Positions 34,566-49,730 of a stretch of 64,000 nucleotides of DNA are shown piece after piece. Every line of letters starts with the position of its first letter. Position 1 is the stretch's first letter. The position numbers and the translations under genes are program-made. The stretch covers positions 73,021,187-73,085,186 of the forward strand of contig NC_068355.1 of NCBI RefSeq assembly GCF_020536995.1, in the 5' to 3' direction. Source of the DNA: Dreissena polymorpha. Taxonomy: Eukaryota > Mollusca > Bivalvia > Myida > Dreissenidae. The notes under the pieces were generated by a model. That model was not told the DNA's origin. It searched no databases and saw only the letters and a program-made list of their open reading frames with translations.

Positions 34566-35514
34566 TGTATTCTGCAACGGAAATCCGAAATATCCGAGAT
34601 TCGTGGATCCAAACAAGGATTCGCGGATATAACCGTGATTGGTAAAATCGGTTTCGAATCCGGATCTTATTTGAGTTTAATCTTTCCTTTGCGGTAATTG
34701 TATTTTTCTCCCTAATACTTTTCGTTAAATTGTTTCTTTCTGTTTGAAAGGCTGACTGGTACGTAGTTTGTCACGATTATCGCTACTTTTCCGACAAAAA
34801 CATGGTACTAAACAGTCTACTTTCGTTTTCGATGGTGCAATATGGCGCAGAAGAAAATTCACGATGCACCTAAACAATTAAAATCCTCGGTGTGAAAGCA
34901 TTTCGAGTTTTATCAGCATACTAATTCAACAGAATTTGACAAAGCAAACGCCATTTGCAAAGTATGTAAGGTTCTCCTTGTAATCAGTTTGAATCTTAAT
35001 GCAAGAATTGGTTGTTCATTGAAAAACCCTGAAGCTACAGGAACTTTGTATAATGTATTATATTAAGTATAATGTTATAAGAACTAAGTTTTTTTGAAAT
35101 TCAAAAACTTGTTAATTTTTTGAGATTTTTTGAGATACAGGAACTTATTTTTTCAGTATTTTTGAGGTACTTTAAGACACATGTAATTTGTCAAGACTTT
35201 TGATTTGTGAAGCAAATTTTATCTAGTAATATTGCAGGTTTTTTGTTTATTTTAAAGGTTTTTGAGGCTTCTTAAACTGTAACTTGATTATTGTTCTCCG
35301 TTTAAGTGTTTGGGGTAATGAAGTTTATAATAATAATACAAGTTAATTACTTTTTTTCTGGTGTTTCAAAACATAATTTTGGTTATAGCAATATAAATCA
35401 TAATTTATTTTGCATATTTTTACTTTCAAATTAGGATTCGAACCAATTTTCGATATCCGGGCCTTTGGATTCGAATCCGGATCCGATTTAAATTTTGGAT
35501 TCGCTGCAGCACTA
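34566..35514 (+). mobile_element. Defective hAT element with BED-finger relic
   Basis: The right end, read as reverse complement, is TAGTGCTGCAGCGAATCC, a typical hAT terminus; the left end has the related TATTCTGCAACGGAAATCC from about 34568. Subterminal CGAATCCGGAT-type words recur at both ends. From ATG at 34842 a frame reads MAQKKIHDAPKQLKSSV, stop, KHFEFYQHTNSTEFDKANAI then CKVCK: the first half of a BED zinc finger, where the stop (TGA) replaces the conserved Trp of V-W-x-x-F. The rest of the transposase is absent. Target duplication was not resolved. Confidence 0.6.
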
Positions 35515-35520
35515 ATTCTG

Positions 35521-36395
35521 GTTATACAAGCAGGAACAGACAGGCACATACAGGCTACCATGCAATGAGGTTTGGGAGCACATACAGGCCACCATGCAAT
35601 CATGTTTGAGGCATAAATAGGCTACCGTTCGATGAGGTTTGAAAGAAAAATACAGGCTACAATAAAATGATTATTGAAAGACAATACCTGATGGCATGCG
35701 ATTATGATTGAAAGCAAATACTGTCTGCCATGCAGTGATTCTCGGAAGCAAATACGGGCTTCCATGAAACGAGTCTTGAAAGCAATTACAGGCTACCATG
35801 CGTTAGGATTGAAAGCAATTACAGGCTACCATTCAGTGAGGCTTTTAGACTTGAAAGCAATACAGGTTACCATTCGATAAGGCCTAGAGAAAAACACAGG
35901 TTTCGATGCAATTAATCTTGGAAGCAAATTCCAACCAACATGTAATGAGGGTTGGAAGCAAATAATGAAGATGCTACTATGCAAAATGAACACTGTCGTG
36001 CAATGAGATCTGAAGGCAAAACAGGCTTACATGAAGTGATGTTTTAAAGCAAATACAGGCTACTTTTGAAGGAGGTATTCAGGCAAATGCAAGCTACCAT
36101 ACAACGTGGTTGATGAAAATACAAGCTATTGCGCAATGAGGTTTGAAAGCGTAGCAAATTTAGACTACCATGCATTCATCATTGAAAGACATCGGATTGG
36201 CATGGATAACGGTTCGGAAGCTTATTCGGGAAATATTGCAGTTTACTTAGAAGCAAATTCAGGTTCCCATGCATGGGTATTTGAAATATGTTAAACAAGT
36301 GGAGCATTGATTCTTGGTTGCTAATTCTGGCTACCAAGCACTAAGGTTTCGAAGCAAATTCACGTTTCATTACCTTAAGGTTTGAAAGCATAATC
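35521..36395 (-). repeat. 34-bp minisatellite, minus orientation
   Basis: Units read roughly AAGCAAATACAGGCTACCAT then GCAATGAGGTTTG, which is the reverse complement of the unit at 14955-16870. About 25 diverged units. It lies about 1.1 kb downstream of the last CUB exon of gene A, much as the plus-strand array lies about 1.3 kb downstream of the CUB relic. Confidence 0.85.
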
Positions 36396-37298
36396 GTTCG
36401 GCAATATCTCTCATTGATAACAATAACCCATCGAAGTAAAAGCAAAGAAGAGTTTGTATAACCTGCCCAAAATCCTATATTAAATTGCCTGATTGGATGT
36501 TAAGACCGAACACCATGTTAACTAGGTTTTTCATATCAAACTTCGCCTTATCTTAATGTTTGATTAGTCTGTGCGAGACCAGTGTTCATTTAAGCCTCTG
36601 TTAATTATTGTTAAGAGAGCATCCGTCTCGACACAGATATCAAATAATACTACATTCGTTGCATGTACACAGATACTCTCTTATTAACACAATAATTACT
36701 AATTTGTCGCTTTGAGAAATAACACATACGTTTTTAAACAAAATTCTAAAATCTTTAATATTAAGCCAAACATTTTTATATTTCTGCATATCGTATTTCC
36801 AAATAATTCCGCTTAAATTGTCCGCAAATTTTCAGCAATATGACAGTGATTTTCATACATGTTCTGCAATTGTCGACATCACTTTGATGTTGGTTAAATG
36901 GGCTATCTCTACGAAAACTACCCTATTGCATTACACAAGCTATTACACGAAAGAAATGAGCATACATTGTCATAATTATAAAACATAAATTAAATGATTC
37001 AATAAAATGCTATCTAAAAAGTATGAAAAGTATGGTTCGAAGTTGTGTCGCTGTAAATTGTTTTTTTCGGACGGTGAAGTTGTTCACTTTCAGAAATTGT
37101 TATTCTCCTTCGAATAGGTCAACAAGAGCTAGGCAAAACAAAAGTCATACAATATACGTTTGTATTTGTTTTTCTTTGGTAATAATAATTTAAAGTTTTT
37201 CAAAGCCTGAACATTAATTGCAAGAAAACGAAATCCAAGTCCATGGTTCAGACAATTTTGTTTCCAAAGAAACACAAACGTCATGCGTCATTTTACGG
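36396..37298. other. 3' flank of gene A
   Basis: Probably the 3' UTR of gene A near 37298 and intergenic DNA beyond. No further coding exon was recognised. Confidence 0.4.
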
Positions 37299-40200
37299 TC
37301 AACCTGAAATAGGACATTTTATATTTATACACATAAATTTAAATATTATTTAAAAAACTGCGATACTACTTCTGGAAGTAACAAATTACATATTTGTCGC
37401 AATACGCCTCTTTCTTAAGACCATTAGAGCTTTTGTGATCCATTATAAATTCACATATTAGAAAAGTAAATGGACTAATACCAGAATTTTAGATAATGTA
37501 TATCTACAACGGCGTAAGGAAAAAGCTTGTACCTTCAGCCGACCATGTCAACATAAATCCTTGTGATTGGCCTGAATAATCCGTTCTAAACCTAACATCT
37601 GCCGCGTCGCCATGGATCTCAAAAGGGGCTGGTGCTTTCGTTCCACAGAAAGGACCTGATATCAAATGAATGAAGTATCCATTGTAGAAATGCTTTTCTT
37701 ATGATCCATTTGAATTATGAAAAAAAAAGATTTTAATGTTTTAAAAACCTTTGATAAAAATACATTTAAAACATTAAATATTCGGTTTCATATACATTAA
37801 ACATATTTCACTGGTTATTTTAACAAAAGCATAAATATTGGTATTATTGACTATACCATTACACGCTCAACCTTTTCTATAAATATTGCTAACACTTTAG
37901 ATGTGTACATACCGTTTATGTGTCGACCGTTCATTCCAGAAATGGTGACGTTGTCGTATCTGCAGGTACCGTTACTACTAGACTCTATGCTGAATCGTCT
38001 GTCAAACGTGAACGAAATGCTCTGAAATAACGCATTTACAAATAGTTTGAAATATGTAACTAGTAACACACATCCTCCGCGCAGAGATAAGACTGATTCC
38101 AAGCATAACTCGATATCAAATCCCTTCATTATAACTAACCACGTGATAGTAGCCAAGCCACGTGGTACAATAATTTTCCCGTTGCTAGTTTTACTTTTTT
38201 AATTTAGGTGTTTTTTTTTATTATTATGAACCTAAATTTATACTCTTTAAAAACATAAAAGAAAATAGTATGTGTTTCAGATATTGAAGAATTCTCTTGT
38301 AATAGCTGTGGTGATCGCCATGAGGAGTTTTGGACCAACATTGCTCAAGATACGACAAGCTAACACGCACCGTTGTTCCCACAAGCGCAGTCACGTGATA
38401 TGTGCAGTTGAGCGTCGATAGGTAATCCAGAGGAAAGTTGGGGCTGCTGATGTTGCCTGTGGTTCCTGTGAAGTTGGTTTGTCCACACCTGCGGTCATCT
38501 GTAACTGTAGGCAAAAAATAAAAGTGCATTTATCGGACAGAAAAATAGTGTCACTGTTTGTACTGTCTGATCGTTGTTAAAAATAAACGACAAAAGCTAG
38601 TACTGTTCACTAATTTTCATCCCTGTTATATACTAGTAATTTATCCTAAAGTATTACACGGGTTAAGTGTTAGCAAAGGATAAACATAAGATTGCCCATG
38701 ACATTCGTGTTGTTGGTACTTTTGTAAAAAGCACATGAATTATACGTATAAACACTCACCATTTACTCCACATCTGGTCTCGTCCGACATGTCATGGCAG
38801 TCGTTGTCTCCATCGCAAACCCATCGATTCGAAATGCAATTCCCATTCGCGCATCGAAATTCACTCAAAGAGCAGAATTCGTGAGTGGTGGATCCTGCAA
38901 GTAACCATCAAAAGTCCATGCTCTGTTTTAAAAAGCTTATTATTATCTTTAGTGTTTCTGACAGTGTGTAAGAAACAACGGCCTCGATGGTGTAGTTGAT
39001 ATACCGTGAATATTGCGATCAGTTGGTCCAAGGTTTAATCGGGGAGCGTTCTCAAGAACTTTATTGGTTCTTCCAAAAAATTGATTAGATAATGTCTCTA
39101 TAAGCACAAGGATTTTGATGCTATCGAGCTAATTTCAAAATGGTTAAACTTAGGGTAGATTACTTAATATGCTTTGAACGCTTAATACAAGAGCGAGTTA
39201 TGTTACACACTGGTTGCTTACATAACATACGCGGTTTGATTGTTGAAATGGTAAATAATCAATTAATGATTAAAATAAAACATATATTCTTAAAAACAAT
39301 CATTGATATACCCTGAATATATTGATTTATGTTTTTTGAATTATTTTGCTAGTTATTTTTTTAATACCGTAATTATAATAAACATACGGGCGTGCAAATC
39401 ACATGTGGTTAATGGCAAACAAGTTATCTAAATTGCGATAGACATTTGAAAGATGCATTACTCACTCGGTACAAACATATGTTGCCCATTTTTTACCAAT
39501 GGCAGTTACGTTAAAATAATAACGGTTTATATTTTATATTATTTTGAAATGATCGTACATGGATCAGCCGTGTGTGTATTTATGGTTTTTCTGTTGTTGT
39601 TTTTTAACTACCTCATTCTGGGACTTTTTTATAACTTCCATTTACCAGTTTGGCAGTTTTTCTCGTCGCTGTCGTCCCCGCAATCATCCTGGCCGTCACA
39701 CCGGTAGCTACCCGGGACGCAGTTGGTGTTGTTGCAGGAGAACTGACCCGTCAGGCACGTTCCTTGGGAATGGATACTCATTTTATACTCCGTTACGCAT
39801 GTTGCATACATTTTTGAAGGACCAGCAGTCTTATTAATTCATAAACATTCGGGTTAATGGCAGATCGGAACATGCGCATTGTTTATGAAAACAGATAATC
39901 GGAAGACATTAAAAACACATAAAAGTATCCTCCTTTTATTTATGCTTTATATATTTCAATAGATCAATGCAACTGAAGACCATAAGGCGTAAAATAAAGT
40001 TTAAAAAAAAACAACGAACCTATTAGATGAATACCGAAAACATTGTTTTTATTCCAGCTAGTCTTTGGTCATATTTGCAAGATACGATGACAATTAAATA
40101 TTATCGCAAAAGTAATTCTAACATATCAGAGAGGTGTTCAGAGAAGAGATTTTGAAGATTCATTTCATTGAACTTCCTAACGATGACTTGAGTAATTGAA

Positions 40201-41365
40201 AAAAAGTTAACGAAAAAATAAAATAAAGGGACGTTCCTTAGGCTATTGTTTTGTAATGTAAGTGGAAACCGTTCGGTCTTACGCATCACGTGATCTGTGA
40301 AGTTGTAGAACAACTCGAAACCCCGAAAGCCATGGCTCCCATCAGTTACGAAGTTGAGAGTGAGGAATCGCTGTCTCGAAGAGATGGGGGCGAAAACATT
40401 ACCACAGAATTTGCCCAAGCTATTGTCGTTCGTGCTATCGCCATCAAACAGTTGGAGATAGTCGTACGAGCAACTGAAACTATATGAAAGTATCATTGCA
40501 TGAGGCATTAAAAATAAAAAGGGAAGTGAGAGTTCTCATGTTTCTCTATGTTTCGGTCATAGACCAACGTCGGAACACATGGTGCATATCCCATTACCTA
40601 TATCACAAATCATAGCGGATTTTAGCTAATACTTCACCATCATCCACTGTAAAAACATTAAACGTGCTGTTCATCAACAATTTTTTATATACCCGCCTCC
40701 TTCCAAGTAAAATGCGTTAGCCATCAGTTGTACAAAGTTTCCTTCCGGGGCCTCTATCGTCCACACGCAGTCCAGGTTTTTGCCGTAATCATGGCCGACG
40801 TCGTAACCGGAATGACTTCGGATGATTCCGTTGTCGGTCGTAAAATATGACTGGTTACCACACTGGTAAGATCGTGATACGACTGCAAGAATCGTCCCAT
40901 TTTTGCTTATATTTCAAAATGAAATCTGCTCCGATGCCTACCGGTATACATTTCTATGAAATGCATGTTGAATGATGTTAATAATTGGTTTGGCGACCAT
41001 TTTAATACATTATGTGACGTAGGGACTATATGTTAACAAATTGGAAGCACTTGAATAAATTATTACCTCCAACCGAACATTTCATCTTCCACAAAAAAAA
41101 CTGTCAAAGTAACTTTGTACATTGTTCTTTTATTATTTTGAGACTATAGATGTATTTAATGCGTTTTTAGATTTGTCCCTAAAGTACATTCTGTAGTCGT
41201 ACACTATGACCACTTGATTGTATTTTAATATATCAGTTAAGTGAGCTCCGATCAAAGTCGGAAATGTTTCGCGTAAGTAAATGTATTGTGCATAAAATCA
41301 AACACGAACTTACTGCTTGCCGTAACCACCGCTACAAATGATAGGAAAAGGCAGGGTCACAACAT
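37299..41365 (-). CDS. Gene A: secreted CUB-LDLa-LDLa-CUB protein, TGA at codon 3
   Basis: Nine coding exons: 41314-41365 (signal peptide), 40693-40882 and 40283-40473 (first CUB), 39646-39762 and 38760-38894 (LDLa 1 and 2), 38371-38504, 37913-38021 and 37533-37655 (second CUB), and 37303-37299 (one codon end plus stop). All junctions are GT-AG and phases agree with gene B; lengths sum to 1056 nt. The first CUB has [21 protein letters not shown] and GKFCG (four Cys). LDLa 1 has [16 protein letters not shown]; LDLa 2 has [16 protein letters not shown]. The second CUB has RRCGQ, LNCTYHV, GTCRYDN and PFCGT. The leader reads ATG TTG TGA, so translation from this ATG stops at once; no replacement ATG precedes the hydrophobic segment. 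A 5' UTR exon with donor at 41472 precedes exon 1, which extends to about 41380. CUB domains bind proteins or carbohydrate and LDLa modules bind Ca2+ and ligand. It is either newly inactivated or the TGA is an assembly or allelic difference. Confidence 0.85.
38977..39060 (+). repeat. tRNA-derived SINE relic in the gene A LDLa1-LDLa2 intron
   Basis: CCTCGATGGTGTAGTTGATA resembles a Pol III A box region and CCAAGGTTTAATCGGGGA a degraded B box. A weak counterpart (GCATTGATGTAGTTGATAGC, near 47343) lies in the same intron of gene B, suggesting insertion before the two genes split. Confidence 0.35.
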
Positions 41366-41472
41366 AGTGTTTGCTCCTGTCTGTAAACTATGCCCGAGAG
41401 AGGGAAGCGTCGTGTTTTATCTATTGTTACAAACATGTGGCCATGTTTTTAAAAACATTAAAGGAACTTACC

Positions 41473-43846
<2,374 letters not shown>

Positions 43847-44208
43847 GGGTTTGATGGCATTCAAAATTGCGCGAGAACATGACTAATTTATTAATCTCTT
43901 CAAAGTCTTTTAGTCATGTTAAAGGGACAAAGAAACAATATTTGACTGATTTACTCACTTTATGCACTTGTTCAAATTTAAACTTGTGGTATAGTTCCTC
44001 ATTTTTTCAGTCTAAAATAACAAGTGAACTGATTAGACTCCACTCAATAGGAAACATAAGCTTATATGGTATGCTTCTTAACAGTTTGAATACTTATTTA
44101 GAATCAGGAATAAGCCACCAATCATTTCATTTCATATAATTAGCCAGCGAATTTATCAATTGTGACATAAAGTCTCCAACCTAATACTAATCAATCCGTG
44201 TTCGGTCA

Positions 44209-44247
44209 CCTGGATACCTAACCAGAAGGCCCTGGTTAAGTATCCAG
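44209..44247. repeat. Short hairpin
   Basis: TGGATACCTAACCAG and CTGGTTAAGTATCCA pair with one mismatch around AAGGCC. It lies in intergenic DNA 0.7 kb beyond the poly(A) signal of gene B; no function is evident. Confidence 0.6.
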
Positions 44248-44949
44248 CTGCAGACTGTGCTACATAGCCAAGTTTTTTTCTGCAATGTCAAAAAGGCCGT
44301 AAAACGGACCCGATCCCAAAGCAAACGGACCCGATCCCAAACCGACCTAAATAAAATCTTACCTCGACATCTTTTTTATCGAATCGATTTCAACAAGAAT
44401 AAGGTGTAACAATAAAAAGTCTATGTAGAACGTTTGATATCGGAGGTCTGATGTTTAGAGCGATCTCCCGTCAACAGTTATTTGCAATACAATTTGGCGG
44501 TTTTAATTCTGGGTCCCTTTTTGCAACGTGAACATCAGTACCGAACAGTCAATATGATGTTCCCATAGTGTAGTACATCTTTATAGTAAATTGGCATTTA
44601 AAACATAAATAACAAATGCAATTTGAACAACATAAACAAATTGCATGCTTTCTGCACATCATATTTTCAAATGACAACATTACAATTGCCCAGATATTAT
44701 CACTGAAGAGACAAAACTATATATTTCATATTCGGATGTCGAGGTTAATTACTTTTTCAGGAATTGTGTCATACATGTACATTTCTGATGAAAACTAGTC
44801 AAAGGATTGAACGAGAGAAACAATTAGTGACAAGAAGGTTTTCACTTTCAGTTCATTTGTTCTGTAGCATTCGTCTTAATTCACACTTCATTTAGTCTTG
44901 ATAAAACATAACAACAAGAAAACAAACTTCAAGTGCACTGTTTGTAATT

Positions 44950-44955
44950 TTTATT
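44950..44955 (-). promoter_or_regulatory. Poly(A) signal of gene B
   Basis: AATAAA on the minus strand 38 bp after the stop codon of gene B. Its position right after the terminal micro-exon supports that exon being the last. Confidence 0.6.
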
Positions 44956-44992
44956 TCGGAAGAATATAACGACGACACGTGACATAATGCAG

Positions 44993-47900
44993 TCAACCTA
45001 AAAAATAACATAATATTGTTAAATAATATTGTTATATTAAATGTGTCTTGTACATTATATACATAAACTATTAAAGCGCAGATTTCGGGAATAGCATATT
45101 ATGTCGTAGTCATGCCTCAGTCAAAAATAATCCGGTCACCAGCCGATGTGTCCGATCTCCAGGCATTGGTAAGCCTGGACACGTCGGAGCCGTCTCCCGT
45201 TCGATGAGTTACACAGTTTAAGATCTCAGTCACATATAGAGACCGATCACTGTTCGATCAGCGGACGACGTATTTTTCCGATCATCGGGCTGGCGTGCGG
45301 CCGATGCTCGCACGGTCACCGGTTCTTTTTGTAGCATCGGGCGGCGTCGGGAGTAATTTTAAGTCTTACTTAAAATTTTACCCGACGTAGGGCCCGGGAA
45401 GGAATCGAGTTGAGATCGAAAGAAGAACGTTCGATCAACGCACGGTTATCACTCGGCGATCGCCCGATCGTGTATCATGACGAGCTCCGTTCGGCGTCCG
45501 TCAGTCATCGTGCGGAGGCCCCTCGGCCATTAGACGGTCGCCGGCCGACGTATATGTTCCTGGAAATACCCTGATGTTTGCCGATACACCGACAACGAAT
45601 TCGATGACGGGCGATCGCCGGGCGATAACCGGGCGTTGATCGTCCGATCTTTATTTACAAGATGAGCGTAAAAATACGTCGTCCGCTGATCGGAATGTGA
45701 TCGGTTTCTAGTTGTGACTGATATATTAGTCGTGTTCAAAAGATCAATTAGAGGTTATGTAATCTATAATTTTTCAGCTTGTAAAATCAAATTGTCTAAT
45801 CTTTACCGTACATGATTTGTCATTAGGTATAAATACAAACTACGGTAGCATGTACCTGCAACCGACCAGGTCAACATGAAACCTGCATATTGGTTAGAAT
45901 CATCTGCATTGAACTGGACTTCCGCTTCGTTGCCCTGGATCTCAAAAGGCGATGGTATATGCGGGCCACAAAATGGACCTGTTCACAAATTAATACATGT
46001 GCAGTTTCGTGCATTGGTCCTTGTAGAAACATTACTTATTACGGCTTTACTACGACATATAAACGTAATGATCACTATTAATATATTTGCAAAGTCTTAA
46101 TCAACCGTGTTCTTTCGTTTGGTTTTTGAATAACGATATTGAAAAGAATAACGATAATTAAACTATATGTCACTTCTAATTGGTTTTAAAATTCTAATTC
46201 ACCCATGTTGACCGCCATGAGAAAGTAAGAACTTAATTATTAGACTTATGTTTTATACAAAAACACACATTCAGTATGTACATTTACCATGCATTTTTTC
46301 ACCGTTCTTTCCGGAGACAGAGACATTGTCGAATTTACAGCTACCGTCAACGGTTGACTCTATGCTGAACGGTTTGACAAACGAAAACGAAATACTCTGA
46401 AATAGATGAATGTTCACATACGTTAATAAAAGGTGAATCCATTTTAATTAGCCGCTCAAAGGGTCCACCCATTGCTCAACATACAAATGATACAAACGCA
46501 CCTTTGTTCCCACCGGTGCAGTCACGTGATATGAGCAGTGGAAGTTCGGTGGGTAATTATAGGGGAAGTTGGCGCTACTGATGTTGCCCGTGTCTCCTGT
46601 AAAGTGGGTTTGACCACATGGCGGTGTTACTGCAGACAAATTAGTTAAAATATGTTTTATTAGTCAGGCAAACATTAAGTCAGTGTTATGCTGATTGTTG
46701 GTAAAGACGTACGAAAAGAGATATTAGTGTTTACCGAAAATTGACAATATATGGCAGTTGATACTTATATTTCGCCTCGGTTGGCTCCGTTCTTTCACAA
46801 ATCATAATAGTTCGTTGCCTCACATTTAACAGACGTTTTTTGAATTTTGCCCCAGTTTAATATCATTCGAATATAGCTAAAATGTATTAATTTCTTCAGG
46901 AATAACGTAAGCTAACCATGAGCGAAACATGACCATTTTCCGTGAGAACATTCATTCTACTTGAAAAGACCAACCATGTGTCCTATTACCTCCACATCCG
47001 ATCTCGTCCGACATGTCCCCGCAGTCATCTATTCCATCACACATCCATTCTCTCCATAAGCAATGTCCATTCGTACACCGAAATCTACCTTTGCCGAAAT
47101 CGCAGACTTCGTGAGTGGATACTATGAATAAGCATCAAAAGTCCCTAGCAAGTTTTGATAAGTCTATTATTATATGGGGTGGTTCTACAAATTGAATACA
47201 TGTATAGCAAATGTGTGACAAATAATAATAAAAAAACTTAAAAAACACTATCACTATATTCCGGACACCCGGTATATATTATGATAATTTACTAGTATAT
47301 GTTTTTAAAATTGTTATTCCGTCCTTTCTTGATAACATGGCTGCATTGATGTAGTTGATAGCAATAAACGTAAAGACTTATCTACATTGGCGTTAAACCT
47401 TCGAATATTCCATAAATAACTCGGTTTCAGCTACGATGGCAAATGTTATTCGCCCATGATATTTTACTTTCAATAATAACAGTTGATATGCTATGTGATT
47501 TCAAAAAGTTAGCTTTGCTTGACCAGCAGACAAAAGGGGCTTTGAAATACTTGACTCATTACGGATACGTCTATTATTTATATTTACCAGTTTGACAATT
47601 TTTCTCGTCGCTGTCGTCGCCGCAGTCGTCCTGGCCGTCACATCGGTAGCTGCCCGGTACGCAGTTGGAGTTGTTGCAGAAGAATTGACCCGGCAGACAC
47701 GTTCCTTGAAAATGGAAACTTAAGTTGTGTTTATTTGTTCAGTATTTTCATACATGTTAGAAGAAATCATTGGTGTTTGTCTTTCCAAAATACATAGTGG
47801 TATAGCTCGTTAATAATCTTACGATATATGCAAACAGAATTATACCATCGTAAATGGCATTTTTACAATATAAAGATATGCTGCAAAAAGATGTTGAAGA

Positions 47901-49130
47901 CTTGTGTAATTAAACATCCTTACTAAGTTGAAAACTACCTGAGTATAGTTCAAAGAGTTAACGAAAACAAAAAAGGCTTAACAACTATCTTTTTTTCATA
48001 ATAGATAACAGCAACTTGATTTGCCTTACGAATCACGTGATCTGTGAAGTTGTAGAACAGCTCGAAACCGCGCAAGCCGATGCTCCAATCGGTTACAAAG
48101 TTGAGAGTGAGGAATCGCTGTCTCGAAGAGATGGGGGCGAATGCGCTCCCACAGAATTTTCCCAGGCTATTTTCGTTTGTGTTGGCACCATCAAACAGCT
48201 CGAGGTAATCGTTCGAGCAACTGGAAAAATATAAACATAGAAGCATAAAAGCTTAACAGGAATTCAATATAGAATGATTCTCTATTAGTAAAGTTTTTTT
48301 TAAGTTGTCTTATTTTAACAACACATCCCATGCAAATAATTAACAAACAACATAAATGTAACATTAAAAGTGAGTGGTGTTTATAAATAACTCTACCTTG
48401 TTCCCGCTAATTGAAATGTGGTAGCCACCAGAAATACGAATTTTCCTTCCGGTGCCGCTATCGTCCACACGCAGTCAAGGTTTTTGCCGTAATCATGTCC
48501 GACGTCGTAACCGGAGTGACTTCGGATTATTCCGTAGTCGGCTGTGAAATAAGACTGGTTACCGCATTGGTAGGAGCGCGGAACGACTGAAAGAATCGGC
48601 CGGGTACCGCTTAGTTAGATCTCAACATGGAAAAAACTAAAAGGTCTATTGGTTGCCAAAAAGACGAGTTAAATATTTCTTTCAGCGACCCATTTAAGAT
48701 ATTATATAATATTGTGACCATCTTTACATATTCCAAATTATAAGAATTTGAATTAATTTAACCCCGAACCAAATATTTCTTTTGTCTATGAGAAACTGCT
48801 TTAGTAACTGTCTTGCCTGTTTCTTCTTGTCCTTTGACACTACATATGTCCTGTTCGCTTCGCTAGGTTTTGCTCAAGAACACATATCATAGTCGTTCAA
48901 TGTTGACCACTTAATTGGAGATGAACATTACAGCTGTGTGTTTTAGCGAATAGTACAACTTACGAAGCGTTTACAGCTATATTATTGTGTTTTATGTTTA
49001 CTTTAGATTCAGTTTCGATCTAACTCGGAAATGTTCGGCGTAAGTGAATTCTTGATGTGAAATCAACCACTAACTTACTGCTTGTGTTCGCAACCGCTAA
49101 CAGTGAGAAAAGAACGCAGAACCGGAACAT
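44993..49130 (-). CDS. Gene B: intact secreted CUB-LDLa-LDLa-CUB protein, 348 aa
   Basis: Coding exons: 49079-49130, 48397-48586, 48030-48220, 47588-47704, 46990-47121, 46502-46629, 46288-46396, 45856-45978 and 44997-44993. All junctions are GT-AG with matching phases; lengths sum to 1047 nt, exactly 349 codons including TGA. Residues 1-18 are a signal peptide ([17 protein letters not shown]). First CUB about 24-144 ([25 protein letters not shown]). LDLa 1 about 146-181 and LDLa 2 about 187-226, both with six Cys and the Ca2+-binding D-x-SDE motif (DDSDE, DMSDE). Second CUB about 231-347 (PPCGQ, FHCSYHV, GSCKFDN, PFCGP). It ends WSVAG with no membrane segment or GPI-type tail, so it should be secreted. 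LDLa exons are phase 1-1. A UTR exon with donor at 49237 lies upstream, and exon 1 extends to about 49142. The order matches the N-terminal half of the LRP3/LRP10/LRP12 ectodomain; ligand unknown. Confidence 0.92.
45227..45720. mobile_element. CpG-rich ~495-bp MITE in the last intron of gene B
   Basis: About 50 bp at each end are inverted copies: CAGTCACATATAGAGACCGA (left) against CAGTCACAACTAGAAACCGA (right, reversed), then GATCAGCGGACGACGTATTT in both. The interior is very GC- and CpG-rich (GGGCGATCGCCGGGCGATAA, CGATCGCCCGATCG) and full of short palindromes, in sharp contrast with the AT-rich intron. No coding frame and no clear target duplication. It lies between the last CUB exon and the terminal micro-exon. 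Confidence 0.75.
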
Positions 49131-49237
49131 TCTATCACCTGTCTGAAAACCATGCCTACATGTGAAAAGCTACATGTTATATATATTGTCATTGCAGACA
49201 CGTTATCACTAACAGGCGGAGTTTAAAGAAACTTACC

Positions 49238-49730
49238 TTAAATTCCATTGACATCTTCAAATTAAGGTTTGAGGTATGTACAGGTGAAACGTTTAAATTC
49301 TTCAGCGCATGTGCACAAAACAGTCTTATGAAATGTGTTAATCTCTGCTCAGCTCATGCTTTGTGAAAAAAGCTGTACTAAAAACTCAGACTCAAGTCAT
49401 TCTAATAATCATGTTTTCGAAAAACGATCGCCAATTTGAAAATACTGTAACATAATTTAGATGAAATAAACAGCTAACCGTGCTGAACGACAAACATAAA
49501 AGATGATAATTAACTATGTTAATAGATAATAGTAACACTCTTTAAGGAGCAGTTTGAAATAAAATTCAAAACGCTGATAAGACCTCTTCTGACGAAACGT
49601 TCCGTAGACACGATATGGGCCTATCTTGCTGTTTGCAAATCTACGTGATAATGTAGAGAACATTAGACTAGCATTATCGTTGTTCAAAAGGCCATAAACA
49701 TCGCTAAACGGACTTAATTTCTTATATGAG
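49238..49730. other. 5' flank of gene B
   Basis: Contains the UTR exon of gene B at its left edge (donor AAG|gtaagt at 49237). No clear TATA box was identified and nothing else is supported. Confidence 0.4.

Noticed and set aside
40290-40487. Plus-strand frame overlapping gene A (and its twin at 48016-48234)
   Set aside because: Both are the antisense of the well-supported first-CUB exon and are alike only because the exons are paralogous.
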